49,287 nt of DNA from Chara braunii (lineage: Eukaryota > Streptophyta > Charophyceae > Charales > Characeae), in the NCBI GenBank assembly GCA_003427395.1, contig BFEA01000005.1:2670506-2719792 (forward strand). Direction: 5' to 3'. The notes beneath the pieces are model-generated. The model was given only the letters and a program-made list of their open reading frames with translations, was not told where the DNA came from and searched no databases. A program made the translations under genes and the position numbers. Every line of letters starts with the position of its first letter. Position 1 is the stretch's first letter. Positions 7,626 through 18,755 of the stretch are shown in pieces.

Positions 7626-9543
7626 TCTTCCCGGTTGAATTGTGAGGTCCCCTGCCTCGACACAATTTCATGATTGCAATTTGTCACGCTTTGAAACAAA
7701 AAAAGAGAAGAAATGAAAGGGGAGAAAATGGGGTGGCAAAGGCAGAGGAAGCAGAGGAAGCAGAGTAAGCCTTGACGTGCAGATGTCCAGGTGCATGACA
7801 GAGGCAGTTAGTATGAGGACATCCGTCCTTGAGACATTTTTGGAGTTATCTTTTCCTTCTGTCAAGTTGTTGAAGGTCGCCTTAGTGTTTTGGAAAAATC
7901 GGGGTTCTTTTGTTACTCTTTGGAAGGTCCAACCGTTGCAGTGCATGTTTCTTTGGTTTGTACTCCACAGTCCAGCTTCAAGGAATTTTCCCATTCGCAA
8001 GTTAAAAACCCCGATGCTGGCATAAAACCTTTCCAGGATCCATTTCCCACTATTTTCGACGTTTTTCTGACAGACTTGCAAGTGCTTCCGGGAACCAAGT
8101 GCAAGCGAGACGCTGAAGCTAAATCTAGTCATTGGATCTTTCAACCAGGTCCCTGGCGGAAGAGTAGGAGGTCCCATGCTCCTAAAGCGAAGAACGAGTT
8201 TCCAGGACTGAAATGCACTGCCTCAGCCACATCAGTTTGTCGCTTGCTGAGCGCCTTGGACTCCGGAAAGCAGAAAATGCTCATTCACATGTGGAGTTCC
8301 ATTTCCCGTTGAAAAATTCCCTGAAATGGGACTGTGTAGTCCCATCCTTTTGTTTTTGGCCTGGTGCCCTCAGCCGTTTTGATCCGGTAGGTCGAGCCCC
8401 TGGAAGGATGCAGTGCGTTAGCAGCCACATTGGAATAGAAGGGCTGGGAAAGGTACTTGTGGTTCAAAATTGTAGTCTGCATGCTTTGCATGAGGGCATA
8501 CTCACTTTGGAACAGTTTGCCTGAATCTGGCTGTAATGACTGTCAGATGCATCGAGGAAAGCCCTGGTGTGAGTGTCTACATACACAGAAAGTTGTCTGG
8601 ATTGGCCCCAATATGCCTTTTGCAGAAAAAGCAGGCCAGGCTCATCATGCTTGTGTAGTTCAAGGGCCCAAGTTACCTGGTTCAATGGCCCAGTCCAACA
8701 TTGTCCACGCACATGAAACTGAAGGATTGATGGCGGCCTGCGCAAGCGGTGGAGCATGTGGTTTAGAGATAACGAATGGCTGGCGTCAGAACCCTACATG
8801 TTAGCATATATGTTGTCAAAATGCAGAGCAGGTTCATGCTGGTGAAATGCAAGGGCCCACCATCTATGAACATGAAACTCGAAAGGAATTGATGGGGGCC
8901 TGGGGTGAGGTTCCACTAGCAAAGAGGATCAGATGAAGCTCCTGAATCTGATGTGTTGCGTGCAGAGATGCAGAAATGCAGCTCAATCTCGATTTTCTGC
9001 ACCTCTACACAAGAAGGTCCAGTTTCAGGGATTCAATCCAATCCTCTTTGCTAGTGGGACCTCGCCCCTGCACAAGCGGTGGAAGCGTGGTTTTATTTAT
9101 AAGTAGAGATAATGACTGGCTGGTGTCAGACCTTGAAATTCATACATCGTTCCTTTTTTGACATTTTAGACATATTCTATGCTTGCCGTTTTAGTCCAAT
9201 CATTTTAGAGTAGCTTTAGAAAAGACAAAAAAAAAATCATACGCGAAAGTAGGTCCGCATATTTATCTCTGTGATCTGACCACAAGCATGGACCCCACCC
9301 ACTCGTGGAAAGTGAATGAGGCTTCCTCGTTACACTGTTTTTTTGGTGGAGTGTTCCGTACTTTGCCTTATTTGTGTGGTCCTCCATTTGCGCTCTGCAA
9401 GAGACACAGTTAAGTACAGAAGAGAACTTGTAGAATGATTACGGCAAATGTTTTGGCATCATGACAGAGGCACAGTTGTAAGTACAGAGGTTTATGTTCT
9501 TCCTTTGGAGAGATCTTCACCACGGGTTGCTCTGTGACAGAGG
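7626..9543. other. Intergenic stretch with internal duplication
   Basis: No supported gene. A 169-codon minus frame at 7668-8177 overlaps a 140-codon plus frame and resembles nothing known to me. From 8638 to 9135 the DNA is partly duplicated: a CAAGCGGTGGA...AGAGATAA...GGCTGG(C/T)GTCAGA segment occurs near 8740-8795 and 9075-9130. A CATGAAACT(C)GAA...GGATTGATGG segment occurs near 8712 and 8872. A CACTAGCAAAGAGGAT inverted pair lies near 8912 and 9040. This looks like old repeat-derived DNA. Confidence 0.45.
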
Positions 9544-9547
9544 CAAG

Positions 9548-10361
9548 TGCAATGATCTCTGCAAGATCCAACTCAAAAAACCACATGCAAATTGGGAGCA
9601 TTCAGACAAAGAACGCACAAAGCTTGGGCTATGGCCATGAACAGTGCCAATTCAAAATCCCACTCAAAGTACAAATAATATACAAAAAGAAAGTTCAAGA
9701 CTGGGCGGTCTCAACCGCTGCAACGCACTCCGGTGAGTACCCGACTTTCTTCCCCTCCGATCTGCTTTTTCTCTCCCTCTTTACTCTCTCTCTCTCCACT
9801 CACATCTCTGCACTGTTCATCCTGCGATGCTCCCTCTACAATGTCCTGGATCTATCCTGAATGCCTCTGTGGTGTGCCTCACAACAAACGGGTGGCTATG
9901 GCCGCTAAACACTTCATCTCCCCTCTCCTGGCTATGGTGGTCTGTCACAGCCAGGGCACTGGTCTTCTTCCTCCCTTCAGCGCACTTCTTCGTCCAGGTT
10001 GTTAGTCCGCACAAGCTCCAGCAGCGCTTCCACAAATTTGTGAAATGAACAACTGACTGCCCCCCGGCACTGTAGCCCAAAATATATAGTTGCAGTGGGC
10101 TGGGTGTGCCTGCTTCAATCGGTACTGGCCTCCTTCTGCCTTGCCAAGTTGCTATTTTGGGAAAGTTCCCAACTTCCGTTGGTTGGCTGCTGCAAATTTT
10201 CGACTTTGGGGACTGGCATGCTCCTACAGGTACTGTACTCACTGACCTGCGCCGCCTACACCTACAGACCCTAAGATTCAACTACCGGTAGGGTCTGGGG
10301 ACTGCAATAATTAGGGACCTTGGACCAGGGTTTGAGAAAATTTCGAGTGTGAATCCATTCA
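9548..10361 (-). repeat. 3' LTR of element 1
   Basis: Aligns along its length with 18756-19591. The coding-strand start TGAATGGATTCACACT lies at 10361, next to a short purine-rich stretch (plus-strand CTCTCGCC at 10362-10369) that could be the polypurine tract. It contains the LTR-wide motif GGCTATGGCCGC near 9893-9906 and a CT-rich block near 9745-9800. Compared with the other LTR it lacks about 15 bp near 9833. Confidence 0.8.
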
Positions 10362-10406
10362 CTCTCGCCGGCCTAACTTCGAGGTCCTCCGAGAAAAATC
10401 AGAACT

Positions 10407-10988
10407 TCAACGATCATACATGTTCATTCCTCTCCGTGCCCGCTCATAGTATGCCACAACATGAGTGGCTGTTCGAACCAACTCAGCCCCGGTGAACCAG
10501 CGGTCTTCGCTGGGTTCCTGATAAGCATATCTAGCTTTGTACTGTTTCTGCGGTCTCCCTCTACGACCTGTACAAAAGGTATCCTCAGCTACAATTTTCT
10601 CTACATCATATCCTCCGTCCAAATCAGGTGGAATCATAGATCTGCATGAGGGAAATGCATCATTAGTCACACAGGGAAGGAGCTTAGAAGCATGAAAAAC
10701 AGGATAGGTGTGCAGATGGGGTGGAATCTCGATGGTGTATGACGGTCCATCTGTGTCACCTTTGACATCTAGCACTTGCCACGGCCCTCTGCAGGCAGGT
10801 AGCAGTTTCTGCGAAATCCCTTCCTCGGGAATAAACTCTTTAGACTTGACCCAGACAAGATCACCTACTGCAAACTGTGAAGGACGGCGGTGTTTGTTCG
10901 CTTGTTCCATCATTTGATGCTGGGCCTTCCGGATGTTCTCAGCCACATGTTGCAGACCCTTCTCATACTGGATGAAGATGCTCATCAC
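10407..10988 (-). pseudogene. Integrase C-terminal domain plus chromodomain-like tail (element 1)
   Basis: The product would bind DNA or chromatin and help place the integration complex. Visible features are NKHRRPSQFAVGDLVWVKS (the integrase GDxVWV motif) and GPWQVLDVKGD, then YPVFHASKL, the gypsy C-terminal signature. After it, DVEKIVAEDTF...GRPQKQYKARY...EDRWFTGAEL resembles the chromodomain of chromoviruses, with an aromatic and acidic pattern but substitutions. It overlaps the integrase core frame out of phase. The join lacks the usual 60-70 residues after the core, so a deletion near 10985 removed the linker and shifted the frame. Confidence 0.8.
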
Positions 10989-11730
10989 AATCTACCTGGT
11001 CTGGTCTTATATACATACAGAGTACTTGCTGTAGAATCTTGTTCATTTGCTCAGTCTGGCCATTTGTCTTAGGATGGCGTCCAGAGGACATAGCTAACTT
11101 AGATCCATAGACCTTCATTAAGTGCGGCCATTGTTCCCCTGTGAACCGGGTGTCTCGGTCACTAACTATACTCAACAGGTGACCGTAATCCTTGACCCAA
11201 TGGTTAAAGAACTCTTTGATGACCAAATCTGTCTTTGCTGCAGCGGGTAATGGTACAAAAACAACAAACTTACTAAACCTGTAAACTATAACCATGACCT
11301 GACTTTTTCCACTACTACTCTTGACCTTAGTATCCATGAGATCGATAGATACAGATTCACCAGGGCCGGATGGGATAGGCAAGGGTTTCAACAGTCCGAG
11401 GAGAGGCTGTGTGGAATTCGTGTTCCTCTGACACGCTTGCCAGCCTTGGACATAAGTGATGCAATCATGCTTCATGCCGGGCCATGGGTAGGACCTAAGT
11501 AGGGTCGCATAGGTCTTCCGCCAACCAAAGTGGTCTTCAGTATCGTGGCATTCCCCTAGGATCAAACTGCGTACCTCTTCATTACGCGGAATGCAAAGCC
11601 TATCATGCACATCAGTCTTTTCAAGGACTTCTTGAGGTCTGATCTGCACCTTCTCTATGAGCGTACTATACACGGGGTCATCAGCGTATGCAGCCTTGAT
11701 CTTTTGCTGCAGATCCGCGCCAGTGTCAAG
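10963..11730 (-). pseudogene. Integrase N-terminal and catalytic core (element 1)
   Basis: Would catalyse 3' processing and strand transfer of retrotransposon cDNA. The zinc-binding region reads HDTEDHFGWRKT...YPWPGM...YVQGWQACQ; the first cysteine of the usual CxxC is W, so the HHCC finger is broken. The catalytic triad is present: D in SIDLMDT, D in VSDRDTRF, E in NGQTEQMN. The frame extends upstream beyond 11673 to the insertion boundary at 11730, where the codons for LDTGA form half of the 15-bp target duplication. The C-terminal end runs into a stop just past DCDEHL. Confidence 0.85.
11716..11730. other. Target-site duplication, left copy
   Basis: CGCGCCAGTGTCAAG here and CGCGCCAGCGTCAAG at 14023-14037 differ by one base. 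They flank the 11731-14022 insertion, and both encode the same pol residues (LDTGA / LDAGA) on the minus strand. Confidence 0.85.
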
Positions 11731-14022
11731 TTTTTTTTTTTTTTTTTTTTTTTTTTTGTGAGATGATGCTCCAATCTATTCATGGGGAGCAACATGGCTG
11801 GGAACCGGGCCCAGCATCCCTTATCAGAATACAAAAATGAACTACCGGGGCCATTACCCGGCTTTGGCTAAGAACAATTAAAGGAAAAGGAAAACTCAAA
11901 AAACATTCAGAAAATGTGTGTCAACAAGCCTCCCAACCACGAATCAGATAGGTGAAACCTAATCAATCCACCCTCGACCACCACCAGCATGGCTGTTTTC
12001 AGCATGAACCGAAGCTCTTCCAGGCCTCATGCTCCCATCAGGCTAGGTTACAGAGTTGCACCACCTTGCTCCAGCACCGGCCAGCATTGCTTCAGTTACG
12101 ACCCCCGATAACCACTGAGACTGCCCCTGCAAACAGCCCCCCAGATCTCTCTACGAGGCCTCACGCCCCCTCTAAGCTAGGTCACAGAGTTGCGCCACCT
12201 GGCTTTGTCTCCGGCTAGCGTTGCTCCAGCATCGGTCTTCGAGGGCGACCAAATTTTCAACCACCCTACGCAGGATCAAAGATGACTTGCCAGATATCAC
12301 CTATTCCTACAACCTCCTCGAGAGGTGAACCAAATGGAAATAATTACTAAACTGGATGTTAGAATTCTTCGAGAGAGATCGCCCCTCCCTCCCCCTACGC
12401 CTCCCCTCTCAGCCCTACACTGCCTCCGCCGAGGCGAGTCTCCCGCTCTCCCTCGGCCCCAATATAGGACCAACCCGCTACCCCACTTTCCCCAGGAGCA
12501 CGCAGTTCCCACCTAAAGCATGCCCCCCCACCCCTTGCCCATTTCTGCCTCCGCTGGGACTGATGTTGACCCACACACCAGCCCCTGCCCCAAAATAGGG
12601 CAACCCCCTACTCCACCCCTACCTTCTTTGAGACATTTACCCCCCACCTTGTGATGCCTCTACAAGATAGAGTTCCCCCCACCCCCTTCTTACCGTTCAG
12701 CCCTCCGGGAACGATCCGATCCGATCCAGCCGAGTACAATTATTCATGACACACTTACCAAAAAGTCAATCGCAATTTGGAAAAGCAGGGTCTTTTCAAA
12801 AATATGCAATAACCCCGAGAACACCCTACATCTTTAAGAACAACCCACTGAAGAAGGCGCAGAGGAGCAGTAAGACTATTACAATTATTCCCCTGTCCCT
12901 TGCGCCAATCAACTTTTGGCAGCTCCCACCATGTGCACGTATCACCAATTTAAAAGAAGCGACAAACTAATTAACGGAGAGATTCCGAAGTTTTCGAGTT
13001 CCAAGATTAGAAAATCTTGATAGAACTTTACTCGAGACATGTGGAAATTATAGTTGAAATTCAAGGATACGTAGTTATAGAACAGATCCCTATGCTGGCG
13101 ATTCAAAATGGATGATATATGTTTGTGTATATGTGTGTATGTGTGAGCATGTAAATGAGAATGCTTTACTTAGGACACTTCGAAATTATAGTCGAAATTC
13201 AAGGACATGTGTATGTGTGTACATGTGGATGGTAATTTGGCTGATCAGAAAATAGAAGATAAATTGTATGTTTAGTTTTGTAAATTTGAGAAGCTAAGTT
13301 TATAATTGTGTAAGCACTAGATTAGAGCAAGAATATAGAAAATTAGAAGATGCAAAATTAAAATCAGGGAAATCAATTGGAAAAGGTAGCCAATGCGAAG
13401 AGCGCCACACATGTTCGCACAATATTCTCCTCCTCCATCGCCGCTGTCATTATCCCGTCGCTACCTGCTTCCGTGTCTTCAAAACCGATGAACCAGCTGA
13501 AATGAACGCCTGAAACCATCAGCTCTTTATGACGCTCCAACTTATAACAAGCCTCCCTTCTCCCACTCCGCATGAGAAGGCGCTCCTTACTTTCTACCCA
13601 TGCTGCCCAACCAACCTCCACTAGATTCGTGCATGGGCAAGGGAGCAGGGCCACTACCATGCCCAAGATCTCATGAAGACTATCCTATTCACCACGACAA
13701 CCTCCCCTGCCTCTAGCGTGTCAACCTACAATACCACATAAACGAAGCACGGAGCAATATACCTCTTCAACCTAGGTTATCAAGGCTGGAAGAACCCTCA
13801 GCTGAAGCATCCCGTTCATGGCCACGCCAAACAAACACCGATGGAACCTCGTGCCATCGCCTGCCGCCGTAACCCCCGTTGCCCACATCAACTCCTCAAT
13901 ATTTCCCTGCAGGGAGCCGCGCCGACGAGATGCCACCAACTCACGAACTGGCTCATGTCGATAGCGGAGCAGTGCGGCGCTCCCGGTTGCGCCGCGCCGC
14001 AAACTAAAATAAAGGATAAGGT
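11731..14022 (-). mobile_element. Poly(A)-tailed retroposed insertion in pol of element 1
   Basis: On the minus strand the insertion ends in about 27 A (plus-strand T run 11731-11757) immediately before its duplicated target. This is the signature of target-primed reverse transcription by non-LTR machinery. Its 3' end shares the GCTCCCCA...GGAGC and GCTGGGCCCGGTTCCC sequence with the repeat at 2458-2645. The inside has no reverse transcriptase. Small minus-strand frames (13772-14002, 76 codons; 13373-13666, 97 codons) are unrecognised. Possibilities are a 5'-truncated LINE with a long 3' region, a large composite SINE, or a retrocopied transcript. The 13.04-13.21 kb stretch repeats GAAATTATAGT(T/C)GAAATTCA twice. 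Confidence 0.75.
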
Positions 14023-14037
14023 CGCGCCAGCGTCAAG
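14023..14037. other. Target-site duplication, right copy
   Basis: Partner of 11716-11730 with a single mismatch. To its right, on the minus strand, the RNase H to integrase linker reads ADFFGAIVTCLDAGA. That reading resumes in phase with DLQQKIKAAY on the other side of the insertion. Confidence 0.85.
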
Positions 14038-14553
14038 GCAAGTCACTATTGCACCAAAAAAATCTGCATGTCACCTCAATGCATCAGCGACGACATTATA
14101 CTTACCCTTGACTAGTTTCAGCTCAAAATCAAACTGATCAATCTCCGTAGCCCACCTAGTCAATTTGGGAGTCATTCGGGCCTAGGTCTTCAACCAACGC
14201 AGTGTCTCATGGTATGAATATACCTTGAAGTGTTGCCCTAACAGGTAATGCCGCCGGTTCTCTAGATCCTGTCGAAGGGCGAAGAGCTCCCGCTCATAAG
14301 TTGAGGCTGCTACCTTCTCACTAGGGAGTCTGCAAGCCATAAATTCAACGGGTCTGTATCCATTTCCATCATCGTGTTGGAGAACAGCACCAATGCCATA
14401 CTGGCTAGCATTGGTAGTAACCACAAACGGTAAGGATAGATCAACTACTTTAAGGACCGGGTACTCGATGAGGGAGTTCTCAACTTCTTGAAGGCTGATG
14501 TACAGTCCTTGTCCCAATTCCAAACGGTTTCCTTCTGCAGCAGCCTGCGCCAA
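14038..14553 (-). pseudogene. RNase H domain (element 1)
   Basis: Would degrade RNA of the RNA/DNA hybrid during reverse transcription. The frame contains LPFVVTTNASQYGIGAVLQ, where family members have TTDAS, so the first catalytic Asp is Asn. STYERELFAL keeps the Glu. YSYHETLRWL has Tyr where an Asp-His pair is expected. A TAG stop follows LKT at about 14183. The reading continues in the same frame as [20 protein letters not shown]...YNVVADALR, then a TGA, to the insertion boundary. Two altered catalytic positions make activity very unlikely. Confidence 0.85.
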
Positions 14554-15535
14554 GGACCAGCAATGGAAGTGAAATTATGCACGAATTTCCGGTAGTAGTT
14601 GGCCAGTCCTAAGAACGACCACAACTCAGTCAACGTGTGCGGGGTTGGCCAGTCACAAATTGCTGCTATCTTCGCGTCCTCTGGTCTCACTCCGTCTCCA
14701 TCTACCACGTGTCCCAAATACAAGACTTGACGCTTCGCCCACTCACACTTCTTCGGGGGTATCTCGAAGTTAGACTCACGCAACTTAGTCAAGATCTGAC
14801 GCAGATGATTGTGATGCTCCTCTAGACTCTGACTAAAAATACGAATATCATCTAAATAAACAACAACAAATTTATCTAACCAATCTCTAAACAAATCATT
14901 CATACATCTTTGGAATGTTCTAGGGGGATTAGTCAATCCGAATGGCATAACTACAAACTCGTAGTGTCCATAACGAGTCCTAAAGGCCGTTTTGTGCTGG
15001 TCCTCCGACTGTACCTCAATCTGATGGTACCCCGACTTCAAATCAATCTTGGAGAAATACTTACATCCCTGCACCCTGTCTAACAAATCATCAATCCGGA
15101 GCAACGGTTCAACATTCGTGACCGTGATAGCATTCAACCCCCGGTAATCAATGCACAACCGCAATTCACCCTCTTTCTTCGGCACAAACAAAACCGGTGC
15201 ATCATATGGCAACGAACTGGGCTTAATCCACCCCTTCTCGACTCATCTAGCTGTCTGTGCAACTCATCAAGTTCCTTGGGGGACATTCTATAAACCGGGC
15301 CCTTGGGGATCTTGCTACCGGGCTCCGTCTCAATCCTGTGCTTGATTTCCCTCTCTACCACTCCGGTTGGCGATTCTCCCACATCAGCAAACTCTTTCAT
15401 CAGGTTCTCCACTTGGGGCAATATTTTCTCTTCACCCTTACTCTCTTCACTCACCGGTTTAACATAGGCCACGAAGACCTGATCTTCCAACTTCTCCTTC
15501 GTCACGTGCCGAGTGAACCAGGGGTACTCATACAA
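14445..15535 (-). pseudogene. Reverse transcriptase (element 1)
   Basis: Would copy the element RNA into cDNA. The linker FADVGESPTGVVEREIKHRI...KGPVYRMSPKELDELHRQL leads into the palm and fingers after a frameshift near 15210. Then come LRLCIDYRGLNAIT, FSKIDLKSGYHQIEV (first catalytic Asp intact), VMPFGLTNPPRTFQRCMN and VVYLDDIRIFS, the YLDD box. The thumb and connection read VLYLGHVVDGDGVRPEDAKI and LGLANYYRKFVHNF. A late frameshift near 14470 joins RNase H. This is the best-preserved RT in the window; the catalytic Asp residues are all present. Confidence 0.9.
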
Positions 15536-15960
15536 CCAACAGACAAGTGGGACTCTAGATCGAACTCGTGGAACAACCTCATCTTCTTCTTGGCCCCGGT
15601 GGGACTAACAGCCTGCACTTATGCTCGCCCAACTTAACGTTCGCCATGGCTGCTTCTCCCCAGTCTGTCCCTAAAATCAGATAAAAAGGAAGGCTGTCCT
15701 CCACTAAGAGGGTAAGGGAATGCAGAAACTTTTCCACCTTTTTCCCCTCCTCTAACCGAAAGTTTGCCTTGATCCCCTCGACGTATTCCTCCACTCGCAT
15801 CTCACGATTATCGGCCAGTCTACTCACTACCAGCTTACCCAACTTCTGCACCTTCATTCCTAAGTGCAACTTCTCTCAGTCCTTTCCTGCTAATAAAACT
15901 TCGGGTAGAGCCACTATCCACTAAGGCTCCCACTCGTCCGACTAATCTCTACATCTGCAA
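15536..15960 (-). pseudogene. Retropepsin-like aspartic protease (element 1)
   Basis: Would cleave the Gag-Pol polyprotein. On the minus strand VGALVDSGSTRSFISRKGL carries a DSG active-site triad, as in element 2 on the plus strand. About 15 bases later the frame shifts: one extra A in the segment at 15870-15882. The rest (LHLGMKVQKLGKLVVSRLAD...LILGTDWG) lies in another phase (15579-15869). The domain order and the linker to RT match gypsy protease. Confidence 0.8.
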
Positions 15961-18271
15961 AATCAGCTGCCCTCTTCTCTTCTTCATTTCAGCCCAGGCG
16001 GGGCGACGAGTGATCAGCTCATCACCAATGTTTGTGAGGGAGCCACCTAGAGAGACCCTAACACAAGCAGTCTCTGGACAACTATCTAGGTGGGGGCCTA
16101 CATCAGCCTTTGCTGTTGGGTTCCTCGGGTTGGAGGTCTCTCTTGCAGCGCGCGCTTCTTGTAATGTACCCAAGGCCGCAGTAGGAGCAACTGCCACTCC
16201 TACCGGTTGTTGCCTTTTGACGACGATTTCAATATAGGGCACCAGGGAATTAGATGGCTCCCCCTCTCCACATTTAATGCAGGTCCCTTTCTTGATTCTC
16301 TTAAGCCACACGTCCTTGGTTATACCCAACTCCCTCCACTGCCCCCCTTTTGCATGTCCATGGTGCCGTGGGTATCCACGTGGTGCCGTTCCTCTTTCGC
16401 TCGAATTGCCATTGCTGGCAAGGGTGTAATGTCCTCTACCCCTGCCTTGTTGTCGGGGGAACTGGCCGGTGCTACCATGTGGGGGTCCATAACCCCTACC
16501 TCCCTCTGGACAACCTCCATTGTTGCACTCCCCATGATAGCCACGTCCTCTTCCTCCCCAACCACGACCTCCTCTACCTCGGTCGCCTCTTCCTCCGCGT
16601 CCTCCCCCAAGGACTACAGCAGCGAAGTCACCTCCTTCGACTCCACAACTGTCCCCATCTAACCCATATTCTATCTGATCATAAGTGAGGGCCTCACAAC
16701 CTCCTTCAACAAACATCACCACTAGGTTGTCCTTGCCCATAATACTCCCCGCAATGGTCTTACCTTTCCAAGCCTTTCCCTTCTCCAAGTCCTTGTACCA
16801 ATGACAATTTGCTTCTTGGAGGTACCCAACCTGCTCCACCGCTAACTTACTTAACTTGTTGTAAGTCATGTCATCCTCTTTGATCTTAGTGTAGAGGTTG
16901 CTCTTCATGGAATCAGGGAGGGCTCTCGTGAAGTTGTTCAGAATCTGTTCGGGGGTCAGTCTATAATCCGGGGTCTGCAACAACTCATCCATCGTGGCCT
17001 TCAAGGCTGACGCACTCTTCTACTTCCTAAGGTGAATGCTGTTCAGCCTGTCTGTGGTCCTCATGACTCTGGTCTTATCCTCAAATCTACTGCGGATAGC
17101 ATCTAAGAAGGACTTGAGAGTCGTTGTCTGCAAGTATTCTACCATATCACGACCGCGGCCTGCCGCATTGGCTAGCGATAATGCGAAATCTGCAGCAGCA
17201 CCACTTAGGCACGAAAAAGCCATCAAAACTTTGTCTCCCTCTGGAATGCATTGCGCATATGTGTACGATTGGACTGTCGATTCCCACCAATCAAAGTTTT
17301 CCTCTCTCTACCCGGAATATGTGTCAGGGAGGTTCACCTTAATTTTTTGTCTCTTAATCAGGCTCCCCCCTACTCCGTTAGCAGGGTCTCCACCCCCAAT
17401 GGCCTTTCCACTTCCACTCAAGGCCTTTTCTTTAGCGATGGTACAAACTATCTTCTTGGTGCACAGCTGTTCCAACTGCTTGGCATAAGAGGAGGTTTGC
17501 TCGTTCACCTTGCTGAGAACGGCGACTGTAAAATTCCTCTACTTACCCCGCCGATCTTCTTGATGGGTTTCTATTTTTTCCACAGCCTTATGGAGCGCAG
17601 TGGTTTCCTGGGTGGAGTGCATCACAACGTCGGTGAGGAGGGTCAGCCTAGACTCTACGTCTTCCGTTTTCTCCACTTGCGCTTGCATCCTCCTCGCAAG
17701 GCTTCTCCTTCAACAACCTTTTCGCCTCTTCACATTCCTTTCTCTTCTGCACCGCCAGTCTAAGCTGTATTTTGGCTTCTCTCTCCATTATCAAATATTC
17801 TCTCTCCTTTGCCGTAGCATTCTCTACATTCTTTGTAAATGCAGCAATCTCGTCTGCAGTCTCATCCTCAGGCCGCTCTACGCCGTAATCAAACTGCGCC
17901 GCCCAAACTTCAAGGATGTTATGATCAAAACTTGGGGTGGTCTCATAGCTTCACTCCCGTGCTTCCTCTTCCTTGGGGAGCACATATTCCACCATGCCTT
18001 CCTCCCCATCTTGCACCTGCAACTCCACCTTTTCCTCTTCTTCTTCAATCTTTTTCTTGTCCTCCTCCAGCTGCCTCAACATCTTCTCATCCAGCTGTTT
18101 CGTCATTTCTTCCTCCAACTTCTTCTTCTCCACCTCCATCTTCTTTCTCAACTCTTCCTCTCTCTTTTTTGCTTGCTCCTCCTTTTTCTCTTTCAACTGC
18201 CGATTTATCTCTGCCTGTTCCTCCGCTGTGTATGGCTTAGTGACTCTGTCGGACTTTGTGACCACAGTCAT
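15949..18271 (-). pseudogene. Gag polyprotein (element 1), frameshifted
   Basis: Structural protein of the virus-like particle. Reading leftwards from a possible ATG at 18271 (MTVVTKSDRVTK), the first part is a charged coiled coil (QAEINRQLKEKKEEQAKK...). The middle (17508-17020) holds the capsid region, including SFLDAIRSRFEDKTRVMRTT. The last part (17004-15949) continues with LTPEQILNNFTRALPDSMKS, then a long Gly/Arg (RGG-like) tract of about 60 residues. A zinc knuckle CIKCGE is cut off by a one-base excess in a run of five C (plus strand 16260-16264). The next frame supplies the His and Cys at canonical spacing. At least three other frameshifts are present. Confidence 0.8.
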
Positions 18272-18755
18272 CCTAGTGGTCCAGTGGAAACCGTGCAGAA
18301 AAATGAACAGGAGGGGCCGCCATATAACGAACATGAAAAGGAGAGCAAACATCGGGTAGTCATCAATGGCGAGACATCGACACAGCGGTATATACGCTCC
18401 ACCTCCTCACCACGTAGACAACTTCACTAATCTCAATACTTATCTATACATGACTTGGGGTCTGACTCCACTTGATGGGGTGACGTCGGAAATACGTGGA
18501 AATTTCACAAAAAACAGCAAAAGGTTCAACAGGCAGGGCTTAAGGCAGAAAACACTTCACGTCGGTCTTCACGATGCTGCTCCGCGCCGATCTTGGTCTG
18601 CTACAGGTATGTAGATCCCGCTCAAATCTTAATTCAACACCTTTTTCCTTCTTTTTCTCGCCTGCTATAGTGAAACCCCGACATACACACACCCGTCGGC
18701 CTTATCCTTTGCCAGCTTTCTTCCACGCAGTGCAACGGATAACAGCTCATACAAG
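18272..18755 (-). other. 5' leader of element 1 with degraded PBS
   Basis: Between the 5' LTR and gag. Just inside the LTR the coding strand reads CTTGTATGAGCTG. This looks like the initiator tRNA-Met site TGGTATCAGAGC with small losses. A TACCCGATGTTTG...CGTTATATGG segment upstream of gag is also found at the equivalent place in element 2 (about 23890-23930). Confidence 0.5.

Noticed and set aside
7668-8177. 169-codon minus-strand frame as a host gene
   Set aside because: No recognisable motif, overlapped by comparable frames on the other strand, and ends in a low-complexity Leu/Pro/Phe tail.
13041-13215. Satellite from GAAATTATAGT repeats
   Set aside because: Only two imperfect copies about 125 bp apart inside the retroposed insertion; insufficient for a satellite claim.
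17600-18430. 276-codon plus-strand frame rich in Leu and Phe
   Set aside because: It is the antisense of the charged coiled-coil part of element 1 gag. Lys and Glu codons read backwards give Leu, Phe and Ser, so it only mimics a membrane protein.
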